DNA from: Alitabrizicola rongguiensis
GTDB taxonomy: Bacteria; Pseudomonadota; Alphaproteobacteria; Rhodobacterales; Rhodobacteraceae
Direction of reading: 5' to 3'
Length of the DNA: 64,000 nucleotides
Assembly: GCF_021491355.1 (NCBI RefSeq)
Contig: NZ_JAKENF010000003.1
Location: 124,001 to 188,000, forward strand
The notes under the pieces are model-generated. The model did no database searches. It was given only the letters and a program-made list of their open reading frames with translations, and was not told the origin of the DNA. The translations under genes and the position numbers were made by a program. Numbering within the stretch: position 1 is the stretch's first letter; each line of letters begins with the position of its first letter. Below are positions 39,146-47,647 of the stretch, piece by piece.

Positions 39146-39167
39146 TACCGGCAAATTGGAGGCACGC

Positions 39168-39722
39168 ATGACAGACGAACACCCCCTCGGCTGGACCGCC
39201 TTTCAAGGCACCAGACGGATCGCCCAAGGCCCGCTGGCGGAAGTCGGCCTTGCCGTCCGCCGCCTCGACGAGACCCGCGGGCCGGTCCTGATCTTTGACG
39301 ACGCCACCGGGCGCGTCCTGGACCTTGATCTGCGCGGCAGCGACGAAGAGGTCAGGGCACGCCTTGCGCCGAACGCCGAAACCCCGGTCCGGGGGCGGGG
39401 GCGGCCAAAGCTTGGGGTGACCGCGCGCGAGGTAACGCTCCTTCCCCGGCATTGGGACTGGCTGGCCGATCAGCCCGGCGGCGCCTCGGCGGCGCTCCGC
39501 CGTCTGGTGGACGAGGCGCGAAAGGCGGATGACGGGCGCACCGTCCTTCGGCAGGCGCGCGAGCGCTGCTATCGCTTCCTGTCGGGGATTGCGGGCGACC
39601 TGCCGGGCTTTGAAGAAGCGTCGCGCGCCTTGTTTGCCGGTGACGGGGCCCGCTTTTCTGCGCTGATCGCCGATTGGCCCGGCGACATCGCCGACCACGC
39701 GCTGCGCCTGCTGGAGAGGTGA
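39168..39722 (+). CDS. DUF2239 family protein
   Basis: A 184-residue protein. The N-terminal half (GWTAFQGTRRIAQGPLAEV ... VLIFDDATGRVLDLDLRG) and the later GRPKLGVTAREVTLLPRHWDWLADQPGGASAALRRLVDEARK match DUF2239. The second part resembles a ribbon-helix-helix/transcription-factor-like region. ATG at 39168 follows GGAGG; a TTG at 39156 gives a longer variant. Function not established. Confidence 0.8.
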   Translation: MTDEHPLGWTAFQGTRRIAQGPLAEVGLAVRRLDETRGPVLIFDDATGRVLDLDLRGSDEEVRARLAPNAETPVRGRGRPKLGVTAREVTLLPRHWDWLADQPGGASAALRRLVDEARKADDGRTVLRQARERCYRFLSGIAGDLPGFEEASRALFAGDGARFSALIADWPGDIADHALRLLER

Positions 39723-40397
39723 TCAGGGCCGGGTAAGGCGGGCGAGGAAATCCTCTGCGGTCTTGCCGGGCTCAGGCATGAAGGCGGTGCCGTCCGGGTG
39801 AAGCGACATGACAAGGTCAACGCGAAACACACGGAAATCCTGAGACAATTCGCACCAGGCAGTCAGGATCCAGGCGTGGCCCCAGTATTCCAGATGCAAG
39901 GGTCTGATCCGCCGCTCGGTCTCGTTTCCGGCCTCGTCGCGGTAGTGCAGGACAAGCATCAACCGGTCGCGCAGAGCGCGGCGCAGAATGCCTAGATGCG
40001 GCGCGGCGCGGGCTGCCTCGGGGGTGGAAAAGACAAAGCTCTCGCTGCCGGTTTCCTCGGTCCCGAAAGGGGCGACGGCGGCGATCTTGGCGGCGAGGCT
40101 TTTTGCCGCCCGCGCCGTCGCCGGGTCCTGGGCGCTGGAAACAAGGGTGATGCCAAGGCGTAGCGCCTCGAGTTCCTCCTTGCCGAGCGCCACCGGCGGC
40201 AGGGTGATCGGCGCGCCGAGAATGTATCCAAGGCCGCGCTCGCCCTCGATCGGAAGGCCGCTCGATGCGAGCGTCGCCATGTCCCGCCAGACCGTGCGCA
40301 CGGAAACCCCAAGCGTTGCCGCGATGTCGGCAGCGCGATGAAGTTCACCGTCGCGGAGAATCTGGAGGATGTTGAACAGGCGGTCGGTGCGCTTCAT
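39723..40397 (-). CDS. YafY-type WYL-domain transcriptional regulator
   Basis: A 224-residue regulator: a winged HTH (HTH_11) in residues 1-60 (AADIAATLGVSVRTVWRDMATL) and a WYL domain from about residue 130, including HYRDEAGNETERRIRPLHLEYWGHAWILTAWCE. WYL proteins often sense nucleotides or other ligands. The stop abuts the DUF2239 stop. Its 198-bp upstream gap contains two inverted repeats that overlap a -10 element, consistent with autoregulation. Confidence 0.87.
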   Translation of the reverse strand: MKRTDRLFNILQILRDGELHRAADIAATLGVSVRTVWRDMATLASSGLPIEGERGLGYILGAPITLPPVALGKEELEALRLGITLVSSAQDPATARAAKSLAAKIAAVAPFGTEETGSESFVFSTPEAARAAPHLGILRRALRDRLMLVLHYRDEAGNETERRIRPLHLEYWGHAWILTAWCELSQDFRVFRVDLVMSLHPDGTAFMPEPGKTAEDFLARLTRP

Positions 40398-40403
40398 GGC
40401 GGG

Positions 40404-40461
40404 TTGCCCGTGCGAAACTGGAGGGCAACTGACAATAAACTGTCAGGTGAGACAGATTCAA
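40404..40461 (-). promoter_or_regulatory. inverted repeats overlapping the YafY-type regulator promoter
   Basis: TTGCCC (40404-40409)/GGGCAA (40423-40428) and CTGACA (40429-40434)/TGTCAG (40441-40446) lie side by side. On the minus strand TTGAAT (40461-40456) and TTTATT (40439-40434), spaced 16 bp, form a -35/-10 pair, and the second repeat overlaps its -10. This fits an autoregulated promoter. Confidence 0.5.
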
Positions 40462-40595
40462 GGCCACTTCAGCGCACCTGTGGACAGTCGCACCGCAAGA
40501 ATCGCGCTATCCTTGCGGCAGGCGGGGGGCTACACCGAACCGTCATGCAATTCGGACGGCGTGCCGGGAGGTTCGCCCGCGAAGGAGAAAGAGCC

Positions 40596-40793
40596 ATGGG
40601 AAGATTTGGCGTTACCGAGATTCTGATCATCGGGGTTGTGCTGCTCGTGCTGTTCGGACGCGGCAAGGTCAGCGCGCTGATGGGTGAAGTCGGCAAGGGC
40701 ATCACCGCCTTCAAGAAAGGCGTGAAAGACGGAACCGAGGAAATCGAGGCGGTGCGCGACGTGACGCCCGAAAGCGAGAAAGACAAGGCCTGA
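40596..40793 (+). CDS. tatA: Sec-independent protein translocase TatA
   Basis: A 65-residue protein with one N-terminal helix (ILIIGVVLLVLFGRGKVSAL) and an amphipathic helix with FGRGK, as in TatA. It multimerises to form the twin-arginine translocation pore. The start follows GAAGGAGAAA. First of tatABC. Confidence 0.93.
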   Translation: MGRFGVTEILIIGVVLLVLFGRGKVSALMGEVGKGITAFKKGVKDGTEEIEAVRDVTPESEKDKA

Positions 40794-40831
40794 TCGCGGG
40801 TCGGATGGACGGCGCGGGCGGGGCGTAAAAG

Positions 40832-41599
40832 ATGCTTGATATCGGCTGGACCGAACTGATGCTGATCGGGGTCGTGGCGCTGATCGTCATCGGTCCCAAG
40901 GAATTGCCGGAGATGTTCCGGACGCTCGGCCGCTTCACCGCAAAGGCCCGGTCGATGGCGCGCGACTTCCAGCGTGCGATGGAATCGGCGGCGGACGAGG
41001 CGGGGGTCAAGGACATCGCCAAGGATCTCAAGACGATGACCTCGCCGCAGAGCCTTGGCCTCGATGCCGTCAAGAAGGCGGCGGACAAGTTCGAGAAATG
41101 GGATCCCCTGAAGCCGACGCCGAAACCGGCGCCGACGGCAGCGGCCGCGCCCGTTCCCGATCCCGAAGCGCCGGAACCGACCCCGATGGGACCGGCGACC
41201 AAGGCGCTTGCCGAGAAGATGGCCGAGGAAAAGGCTGCGCGTCAGGCTGCCTTCGAGGCGAGTCTGGCCCCGAAGCCTGACCCGGCTGCACCGGTCGCCC
41301 CGCTGCCTGTGGCTTCCATACCAGCGGAAGGCGCAGACCCCGCCGTGCAGCGCAAGCCCGTGACCCGCAAGCCGAAGGCCGCTTTCGAAGCAGCGCCTGC
41401 CAAGGCTCCTAAGGCCAAGGTCGAGGCGCAGGTTGCGGCTGTCACCGAAGCTGCGCCCGCGAAGAAGACGCGCGCCCCAAAGGCTGCGGCAGGCAAGGGT
41501 CCTGATCGTCTGGGTGCCGCAGTGGACAAGTCGTCGGCAGCCAAGGCGCGCAAATCCGGCAAGTCCGTCAAGACCGATGACAGCGGAAGCAAGGCATGA
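40832..41599 (+). CDS. tatB: Sec-independent protein translocase TatB
   Basis: A 255-residue TatB with the usual membrane anchor ([32 protein letters not shown]) and amphipathic helix. Residues about 90-255 are an unusually long Ala/Pro/Lys/Glu-rich tail, without further domain. TatB binds TatC and twin-arginine precursors. Four-base overlap with tatC. Confidence 0.93.
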   Translation: MLDIGWTELMLIGVVALIVIGPKELPEMFRTLGRFTAKARSMARDFQRAMESAADEAGVKDIAKDLKTMTSPQSLGLDAVKKAADKFEKWDPLKPTPKPAPTAAAAPVPDPEAPEPTPMGPATKALAEKMAEEKAARQAAFEASLAPKPDPAAPVAPLPVASIPAEGADPAVQRKPVTRKPKAAFEAAPAKAPKAKVEAQVAAVTEAAPAKKTRAPKAAAGKGPDRLGAAVDKSSAAKARKSGKSVKTDDSGSKA

Positions 41600-42471
41600 C
41601 GACCGACCAAATCGACGACAGCAGCGCCCCGCTGATCGAGCATCTGATCGAACTGCGCAACCGCATCATGATCTCGCTCGCGGCCTTTGTCGTGGGCATC
41701 TTCCTGGCCTTCGCGGTCTGGAACCCGATCTTCAACTTCCTGACCCAGCCGATCTGCAATGCGCTTGAAGACCGCGGGCAGGAATGCGGCCTCGTGCTCA
41801 TCAAGCTGCAGGAAGGCTTCTTCGTCGCGATCCGCATCTCGATGATGGCCGGCTTCATCATGGCTTTCCCGGTGATCGCAACGCAACTCTGGCGGTTCGT
41901 CGCCCCGGGTCTCTACAAGTCCGAGAAATCGGCGTTCCTGCCGTTTCTTATCGCCTCGCCGGTGATGTTCTTCATCGGCGCGGCCTTCGCCTTCTATGTG
42001 GTTCTGCCGACAGCTTTCAGCTTCTTCCTCGGGTTCCAGCAGTCGATGACTGCCGATCCGGCCGCGGTGACCAAGAACCCGGATGTGGCCGGCATCGTCT
42101 TCCAGGGCTCGATGGAGCAATACCTGTCGCTGACGACCTCGTTCATCATGGCCTTCGGTCTGTGCTTCCAGCTTCCGGTTCTGCTGACGCTCATGGGCAA
42201 GGCGGGGATCGTTACGTCCAAGGGGCTGGCGGGGATGCGCAAATATGCCATCGTCCTGATCCTGATCCTCGCTGCCATCGCGACGCCGCCCGACATGATG
42301 TCGCAGATCATCCTCTTCGCGGCGATCTATCCGCTCTACGAAGTGTCGATCTTCCTGATCCGGCGCATCGAGAAGCGTCGCGAAGCCGAGCTTCGGGCGC
42401 AGGGTCTGTGGTTCGAGGATGACGACTCCACCTCGTCCGACGTCGAGGAAAAGCCGCCGGCGAAGCCTTGA
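41596..42471 (+). CDS. tatC: Sec-independent protein translocase TatC
   Basis: A 291-residue six-helix membrane protein that recognises the twin-arginine signal peptide. Features are HLIELRNRI near the N-terminus and the [10 protein letters not shown]-like segment ([10 protein letters not shown]). A periplasmic insertion between the second pair of helices and a charged Asp/Glu-rich C-terminus are present. Closes the tat set. Confidence 0.95.
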   Translation: MTTDQIDDSSAPLIEHLIELRNRIMISLAAFVVGIFLAFAVWNPIFNFLTQPICNALEDRGQECGLVLIKLQEGFFVAIRISMMAGFIMAFPVIATQLWRFVAPGLYKSEKSAFLPFLIASPVMFFIGAAFAFYVVLPTAFSFFLGFQQSMTADPAAVTKNPDVAGIVFQGSMEQYLSLTTSFIMAFGLCFQLPVLLTLMGKAGIVTSKGLAGMRKYAIVLILILAAIATPPDMMSQIILFAAIYPLYEVSIFLIRRIEKRREAELRAQGLWFEDDDSTSSDVEEKPPAKP

Positions 42472-42479
42472 GCAGCAAG

Positions 42480-43316
42480 ATGAGCGATCCTCTGACCCGC
42501 ATAGCCGAGGCGCTGGAACGGATGAGCCCGCCGACGCCGCCCCTGCCGGAAATCGGGGCTGCCGACGCCTTTGTCTGGCACACGTCGCCGGATCGGCTGG
42601 TGCCAGTGCCAAAGGTCAGCCGTGTGGATCTGTCCTTGCTGCTGGGGATCGATCGGGTGCGCGACGTGCTGCTGGCCAACACGCTGCAATTCGCTCGTGG
42701 GTTGCCCGCCAACAACGCGCTGCTCTGGGGCGCGCGTGGCATGGGTAAATCGAGCCTTGTGAAGGCGGTCCATGCCGAGGCGGTGCGTCAGGGCCTGCCC
42801 CTGAAGATCGTCGAACTGAGCCGCGAGGATCTGGCCTCGGTCGGCCGGCTTCTGGCGGTGCTTGCCACGGCACCGGCGCGGTTCCTGCTGTTCTGCGACG
42901 ACCTGTCTTTCAGCCATGACGACCAGCAGTACAAGGCACTCAAAGCGGTGCTCGACGGCGGGATCGAAGGGCGGCCCGGCAATGTGATCTTCTATGCGAC
43001 GTCGAACCGCCGCCACCTGATGCCGCGCGACATGATCGAGAACGAGCGCTCGACCGCGATCAGCCCGTCCGAGGCGGTGGAGGAGAAGGTATCGCTGTCC
43101 GATCGTTTCGGGCTGTGGCTGGGGTTCCATCCCTGTTCGCAGGACGAATACCTGGCGATGATCGATGGCTATTGCGCGGCCTATGGCATCGCGGTCGATC
43201 CGGCGCAGTTACGTGCCGAAGCGATCGAATGGCAGGCCACGCGAGGCGCTCGCTCGGGGCGTGTGGCCTGGCAGTTCTTTACCGATCTCGCCGGACGACA
43301 GGGCGTCACGATCTGA
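42480..43316 (+). CDS. DUF815 ATP-binding protein
   Basis: A 278-residue AAA-like P-loop protein of the DUF815 family. Walker A is GARGMGKSS; Walker B is LLFCDDLSF; ATSNRRHLMP is the sensor region. ATG at 42480; a TTG at 42468 overlapping the tatC stop is an alternative. The gene after tatABC is often of this family in alphaproteobacteria. Substrate unknown. Confidence 0.85.
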   Translation: MSDPLTRIAEALERMSPPTPPLPEIGAADAFVWHTSPDRLVPVPKVSRVDLSLLLGIDRVRDVLLANTLQFARGLPANNALLWGARGMGKSSLVKAVHAEAVRQGLPLKIVELSREDLASVGRLLAVLATAPARFLLFCDDLSFSHDDQQYKALKAVLDGGIEGRPGNVIFYATSNRRHLMPRDMIENERSTAISPSEAVEEKVSLSDRFGLWLGFHPCSQDEYLAMIDGYCAAYGIAVDPAQLRAEAIEWQATRGARSGRVAWQFFTDLAGRQGVTI

Positions 43317-43322
43317 CGCCCT

Positions 43323-43352
43323 TCCCGGCCGATGCGCTCCGGCTGCCCGGGA
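43323..43352. terminator. possible hairpin between convergent genes
   Basis: TCCCGG (43323-43328) and CCGGGA (43347-43352) with further partial pairing between lie in the 36-bp gap. No T-run, so weak as a terminator. Confidence 0.35.
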
Positions 43353-43610
43353 TCAGCGCCCGTCGAGCCGTTCAAGGTAGTGCATGACGTCGAGGCGCGT
43401 CACGCCGAGATCGCGCAGCATGTGGTCGTCACAGCCAAGCAGGGCGCGATAGCAGTCGCGCTGCCTGCGCCGCGTTTCCTGACGGTCCATCCACGCCGCC
43501 AGGCCGGGAAGCCAGCTGCGCAGGAGGCCCTTGGTTAGGTGGCCCTGTGTGCTGCCGTCCGCAGCGGCGGCGTGGGTTTGGCCTATCATGTGATCGGTGG
43601 TGCTGACCAT
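43353..43610 (-). CDS. DUF1127 protein
   Basis: An 85-residue small protein. The last about 45 residues are the DUF1127 domain (LLGCDDHMLRDLGVTRLDVMHYLERL), Arg-rich and helical. Some Rhodobacter DUF1127 proteins have been described as RNA-binding regulators acting with small RNAs (CcaF1); this protein shows the same domain order, but RNA binding is only inferred. No sRNA hairpin with a U-run is seen downstream. Confidence 0.85.
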   Translation of the reverse strand: MVSTTDHMIGQTHAAAADGSTQGHLTKGLLRSWLPGLAAWMDRQETRRRQRDCYRALLGCDDHMLRDLGVTRLDVMHYLERLDGR

Positions 43611-43702
43611 CGGAGCTCTCCCTTTACACTCTTGAAGCGTTGCAGCGTCGGACCACCGAGCGATGCCCCGGCGTCACGACAGTCGGTGCGGTGCGCGACA
43701 GG

Positions 43703-43927
43703 TCAGGCGACGGTCGTCAGCGCCTGGGTGATCTGCATCACGCCAAGAACGGCGCCCAATCCCGCCGCCAGAAGCAAGGCATGACGCAGGGTATGGCGGG
43801 TCTGTGGCTTGTCTGCCTCTTTGGCGCGGCGGATCTTCTCGAACTCATAGAGCTCGCGGTTGAGATAGGCGCTGCCGGACTGAGAGGTGGCCGAGTGGGC
43901 ATTGATGACCAGATCGTAGCGAAGCAT
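43703..43927 (-). CDS. 74-aa small membrane protein next to DUF1127 gene
   Basis: A short frame upstream of the DUF1127 gene on the same strand. The first 45 residues are polar and basic, and residues about 49-70 (ALLLAAGLGAVLGVMQITQAL) form one transmembrane helix. AAGGAA precedes the start at 8-9 nt. Family not recognised. Confidence 0.6.
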   Translation of the reverse strand: MLRYDLVINAHSATSQSGSAYLNRELYEFEKIRRAKEADKPQTRHTLRHALLLAAGLGAVLGVMQITQALTTVA

Positions 43928-44396
43928 GGGACCAATTCCTTGTTATGATCTGCGGTGTTCAGGCGTGCGGCGATTGCGTGGATGGTCGTGTGGACGAAGC
44001 GATGCAGCCAGCTTGGATGACGTAGCGTTACTTTCCGGGCCGCCGGTCGCGCCGGCTCCGTCATTCGCGCGTGAATAAGCGGACAATCCGCCGTTAGATT
44101 CGCGAGATCCGCGTGAAATCGGTATTCGCGCTCGCTGGCAGGCAAAGCCCGCGCAACCGAGCAGAGATCGACTTTCATACTATTCGTGCAGGGGGTGTGC
44201 TGTCGCCAGCGGGGCTGCCGGGAATCGCCGGGATCTACGCAAAACGATGCCCAAAAACGGCATTTCTCACAGGTAAGTCGGCCCTGACGGCATGCGAAAT
44301 GCACGAAATGTGATACGAATTACAGAAGTTCTTCCCGCGAAAGCCAAGGATTGCGTGAGTGCAGGCGCACTGAACTGCGTGTGGAAGGAGACAGGG
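43928..44396. other. 469-bp divergent intergenic region, no supported gene
   Basis: Between the 74-aa gene and the BTAD regulator. Short frames here lack codon-use support. Seen: inverted repeats GCCGG/CCGGC (44042-44056), GCGGA/TCCGC (44079-44091) and ATGCC/GGCAT (44247-44263, A-rich loop). The BTAD start is decided by AAGGAG (44385-44390). Confidence 0.5.
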
Positions 44397-46517
44397 ATGA
44401 GCGACATCGAGACAGGCAGGCGAACGTTCGGCCAGATCCCCTCGATTGCATTTCTGCCGATGCGGCATGTCGAAGTCGCGTCGGGGACCTTCCCGAGCTC
44501 GAAGGTGCTCGGGGACCGGGCGGTTCCGCGTCGCGAACTTCGTCTGGAACTGTTCGGCGGTCCGCGGTTGGTCCGCTCCTCGGGGCAGACGATCCAGATC
44601 GCTGGGCGCAAAGGGCTGGCCATCGTTGTCTATCTGTCGCGCTGCAAGGGAATGACGGCACCACGCGACAGGCTGGCCGATCTTCTCTGGTCGGACCGCG
44701 ACGGAGATCATGCCCGCAACAGCCTGCGCCAGTCGCTTGCCGTGCTTCGGCGCGAGATGTCGAGCGACTTGCCCGATCTGATCCGCGCGGACCGCGAAAT
44801 GCTGTCGCTCGATGCAGGGCTTCTTGATGTCGATGCCGAGCTTTTCGGTCGGCTGGTCGCCACCGGGCGCGACGAGGATATCCGCGCCGCCCTGGATCTT
44901 GCTGCGGCGCCGTTCCTGGAGGGCTTCCTTTCAGGCTCGGCGGTTTTCGACCGCTGGGCGGAGGGAGAACGCGACAAGCTCATGGAAATGGCCGCCGAGG
45001 CGAAGGCCGGCCTTGCCCGCCGCACGGGCGGGGAGGAGGGCCTGGCCCTGGCGCGTGACCTTCTTGCCTCGGACGAAACCCGCGAGGACACGCACCGCCT
45101 TCTGATGGAGCTCTATGCCCGAGCCGGGCAGCGGGACCGGGCGTTGAAGCAGTACCAGTTCTGCCGCGACGTGCTCCGCCGCGAATTCGACGTATCGCCA
45201 AGCGCCGAGACTGAGGCCCTGCGGCGGGACATCGCGGCGTCGGTTCAGCCGATTGCGCGGCCCGAATTGTCCGAATTGCCAGTCGCGCGCGCGCCTTCGC
45301 AAGCGGAAAGCACAGAGCAAGCGGTCATGGTTCTCGACTTCGTCAACCTCTCGGGCGAGGGGAAGGACCAGTTCGCCAGCGTCCTGGTCGAGGACATCAT
45401 CATCGCGCTGCTGCATCAGCGCGAGATCAGGATCCTGTCGGAGAACCTTCATCGATCTGTACCCGGGACCTCGTCTTCTGGAGAGGTGTCTTCGCGCTAT
45501 GTGCTAAGCGGCAGCGTCCAGCGGTCTCCGGGCCGGATCCGGGTGAACGCGCAATTGACCGACGCGGTCGCGGGCCTGCTTCTCTGGGCCGAGCGTTTCG
45601 ACGGCAGCGACGAGGATCTTGCGGGATTTCAGGAAAGCGTCGCGCATTCGATCGCGCTTGCGGTCAGGATCGACCTGATGCTGACGCGCTGGAATGTGCG
45701 CGACCGTACCCCGCCGGACGATGCCCGCGTTCGCATGATCGTGCAGCGGGCCTTCGTCAAATACTACGAGATGACGCAGGAGTCCCTGACCGAGGCGGTC
45801 CGACTGGCCGAGCAGGCGCTGCAACTCGAGCCGGCCAGCCTGCGCGGCATGCGGACCCTTTCGCTGGCCATTTCTGGAAGCATGGCCCAGGGCGTTCTGC
45901 CGAAGACCGTCGACAACATGGAGCGGGCCATGCGCCTGGCCCTGAAGGCAGTCGAGGCTGTACCGGATGACGAGATGGCCCGGCTTGCTTATGCCTGGAG
46001 CTTGTCGAACCTTGGCCGACACGCACAGGCCGCCGCCGAACTGCGCCACACGATCGAGCTCAACCCAGACTTCCCGACACCCTATTCGGACCTTGCCGAG
46101 CAATATGCCTATCTTGGCTTGCGCGACGAGGCTCTGGCGATGGCGCAGCGAGCGTTCACCCTGAGTTCGCACGACATCGCCGATTTCTGGCGGCATTACA
46201 GCGTGGTGGTTGCCCAGTTTTCGGCAGGCGAGGATCACGCCGCGCTCGATGGCGCGCGGCGGATTTGCCGGTCGAAGCCGGGTTTCGTCCGCGCGGGACT
46301 GTTCCGGGCGGCGGCCGCCGCCGCTTTGGGCGATCTTGAGGAAGCCACGTCGGCGATCGAATCCTGCCTTGGAGTCTGGCCGGACCTGACCTTGCGCAAC
46401 GTCGCTCCGGGTTTCATGCCCAGGTATGTCGAGGATGCCCATCACCAGCGCTTCATCGACATGCTCAGGCTGGCAGGTCTGCCGGATCGGCCCGCGCAGC
46501 CGCCTGTTCAGCACTGA
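44397..46517 (+). CDS. BTAD/SARP-type transcriptional regulator with TolB-like and TPR regions
   Basis: A 706-residue cytoplasmic regulator. Residues about 47-120 are an OmpR-type winged helix (RLELFGGPRLVRSSGQTIQ ... LADLLWSDRDGDHARNSLRQSLAVLRREM). About 122-270 is a bacterial transcriptional activation domain (DTHRLLMELYARAGQRDRALKQYQFCRDVLRREF). About 308-420 resembles the TolB-like N-terminal fold found in CadC-type regulators (VMVLDFVNLSGEGKDQFASVL). The rest is TPR-like helices. Start at 44397 after AAGGAG. Inputs and targets unknown. Confidence 0.82.
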   Translation: MSDIETGRRTFGQIPSIAFLPMRHVEVASGTFPSSKVLGDRAVPRRELRLELFGGPRLVRSSGQTIQIAGRKGLAIVVYLSRCKGMTAPRDRLADLLWSDRDGDHARNSLRQSLAVLRREMSSDLPDLIRADREMLSLDAGLLDVDAELFGRLVATGRDEDIRAALDLAAAPFLEGFLSGSAVFDRWAEGERDKLMEMAAEAKAGLARRTGGEEGLALARDLLASDETREDTHRLLMELYARAGQRDRALKQYQFCRDVLRREFDVSPSAETEALRRDIAASVQPIARPELSELPVARAPSQAESTEQAVMVLDFVNLSGEGKDQFASVLVEDIIIALLHQREIRILSENLHRSVPGTSSSGEVSSRYVLSGSVQRSPGRIRVNAQLTDAVAGLLLWAERFDGSDEDLAGFQESVAHSIALAVRIDLMLTRWNVRDRTPPDDARVRMIVQRAFVKYYEMTQESLTEAVRLAEQALQLEPASLRGMRTLSLAISGSMAQGVLPKTVDNMERAMRLALKAVEAVPDDEMARLAYAWSLSNLGRHAQAAAELRHTIELNPDFPTPYSDLAEQYAYLGLRDEALAMAQRAFTLSSHDIADFWRHYSVVVAQFSAGEDHAALDGARRICRSKPGFVRAGLFRAAAAAALGDLEEATSAIESCLGVWPDLTLRNVAPGFMPRYVEDAHHQRFIDMLRLAGLPDRPAQPPVQH

Positions 46518-46612
46518 ACCCCGGCACCGGCATGCCGGTCGCTTCCCCTCCTGCCTTGAGTTCCGGGCGCAGGATGCCTAAACCGGGCGTGTCACACCGA
46601 GGAAACACGCCC

Positions 46613-47647
46613 ATGCGGATCAACAAAGACCTCGCCGAAACCATCGGCAAGACGCCTCTCATCCGGCTGCACAAGGCCAGCGAAGCGACGGGCTGCGAGA
46701 TCCTCGGCAAGGCAGAGTTCATGAATCCGGGCCAGTCGGTCAAGGATCGCGCAGCGCTCTTCATCATCCGCGACGCGGTGGCGAAAGGTCTCCTGAAACC
46801 CGGCGGCACGATTGTCGAAGGGACGGCAGGCAATACCGGCATCGGTCTGGCCCTGGTCGGCGCCTCTATGGGCTTCCGGACGGTGATCGTAATCCCCGAG
46901 ACCCAGAGCCAGGAAAAGAAGGACATGCTGCGGCTGGCGGGGGCCGAACTCGTCCAGGTCCCGGCAGTGCCCTACCGCAACCCCAACAACTACGTGCATT
47001 ACTCTGGCCGTCTTGCGGCGAAACTCGCCCAGACAGAGCCGAACGGCGCGATCTGGGCCAACCAGTTCGACAACGTGGCCAATCGCCAGGCCCATATCGA
47101 AACCACCGGGCCCGAGATCTGGGACCAGACCGATGGCAAAGTCGATGGCTTCGTCTGCGCGGTCGGCTCCGGCGGGACGCTGGCAGGGGTGGCGATGGCG
47201 CTGCAACCCAAAGGCGTGAAGATCGGACTTGCCGATCCGATGGGGGCCGCGCTTTACAGCTATTACACGATGGGCGAACTCAAGGCCGAAGGCAGCTCGA
47301 TCACCGAAGGCATCGGGCAGGGGCGCATCACCGCCAACCTGGAAGGGTTCCGCCCCGACTACAGCTACCAAATTCCCGATGCCGAGGCCCTGCCGCTGAT
47401 CTTCGACCTGCTTGAGGATGAGGGCCTGTGCCTTGGCGGATCTTCGGGGATCAACATCGCCGGCGCCGTGCGCATGGCGCGCGACATGGGACCGGGGCAC
47501 ACGATCGTCACCATCCTGTGCGACTACGGCAACCGCTATCAGTCGAAGCTGTTCAATCCGGCCTTCCTGAAGGAAAAGGGCTTGCCGGTGCCGCAATGGC
47601 TTGACGCGCCGCCGCGCCCGATCCCGGCGGTGTTCGAAGACGCATGA
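46613..47647 (+). CDS. cysK: cysteine synthase A
   Basis: A 344-residue fold-type II PLP enzyme converting O-acetylserine and sulfide to cysteine. PLP lysine is Lys44 in NPGQSVKDRAAL; the phosphate loop is EGTAGNTGIGLA, and the GSGGTLAG loop is present. It is about 25-30 residues longer than E. coli CysK. ATG at 46613 after CCGAGGAAAC; the frame is open further upstream but non-conserved. ATGA overlap with the next gene. Confidence 0.9.
   Translation: MRINKDLAETIGKTPLIRLHKASEATGCEILGKAEFMNPGQSVKDRAALFIIRDAVAKGLLKPGGTIVEGTAGNTGIGLALVGASMGFRTVIVIPETQSQEKKDMLRLAGAELVQVPAVPYRNPNNYVHYSGRLAAKLAQTEPNGAIWANQFDNVANRQAHIETTGPEIWDQTDGKVDGFVCAVGSGGTLAGVAMALQPKGVKIGLADPMGAALYSYYTMGELKAEGSSITEGIGQGRITANLEGFRPDYSYQIPDAEALPLIFDLLEDEGLCLGGSSGINIAGAVRMARDMGPGHTIVTILCDYGNRYQSKLFNPAFLKEKGLPVPQWLDAPPRPIPAVFEDA

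Noticed and set aside
42041-44290. A defence or toxin-antitoxin reading of the DUF815 ATPase plus small genes
   Set aside because: The ATPase follows tatC in the usual arrangement, and the DUF1127 genes belong to a widespread alphaproteobacterial family; there is no toxin-like partner.
43928-44396. Small ORFs in the gap before the BTAD regulator (for example 44113-44313)
   Set aside because: No ribosome binding site, no similarity in composition to the real genes, and no recognisable domain.
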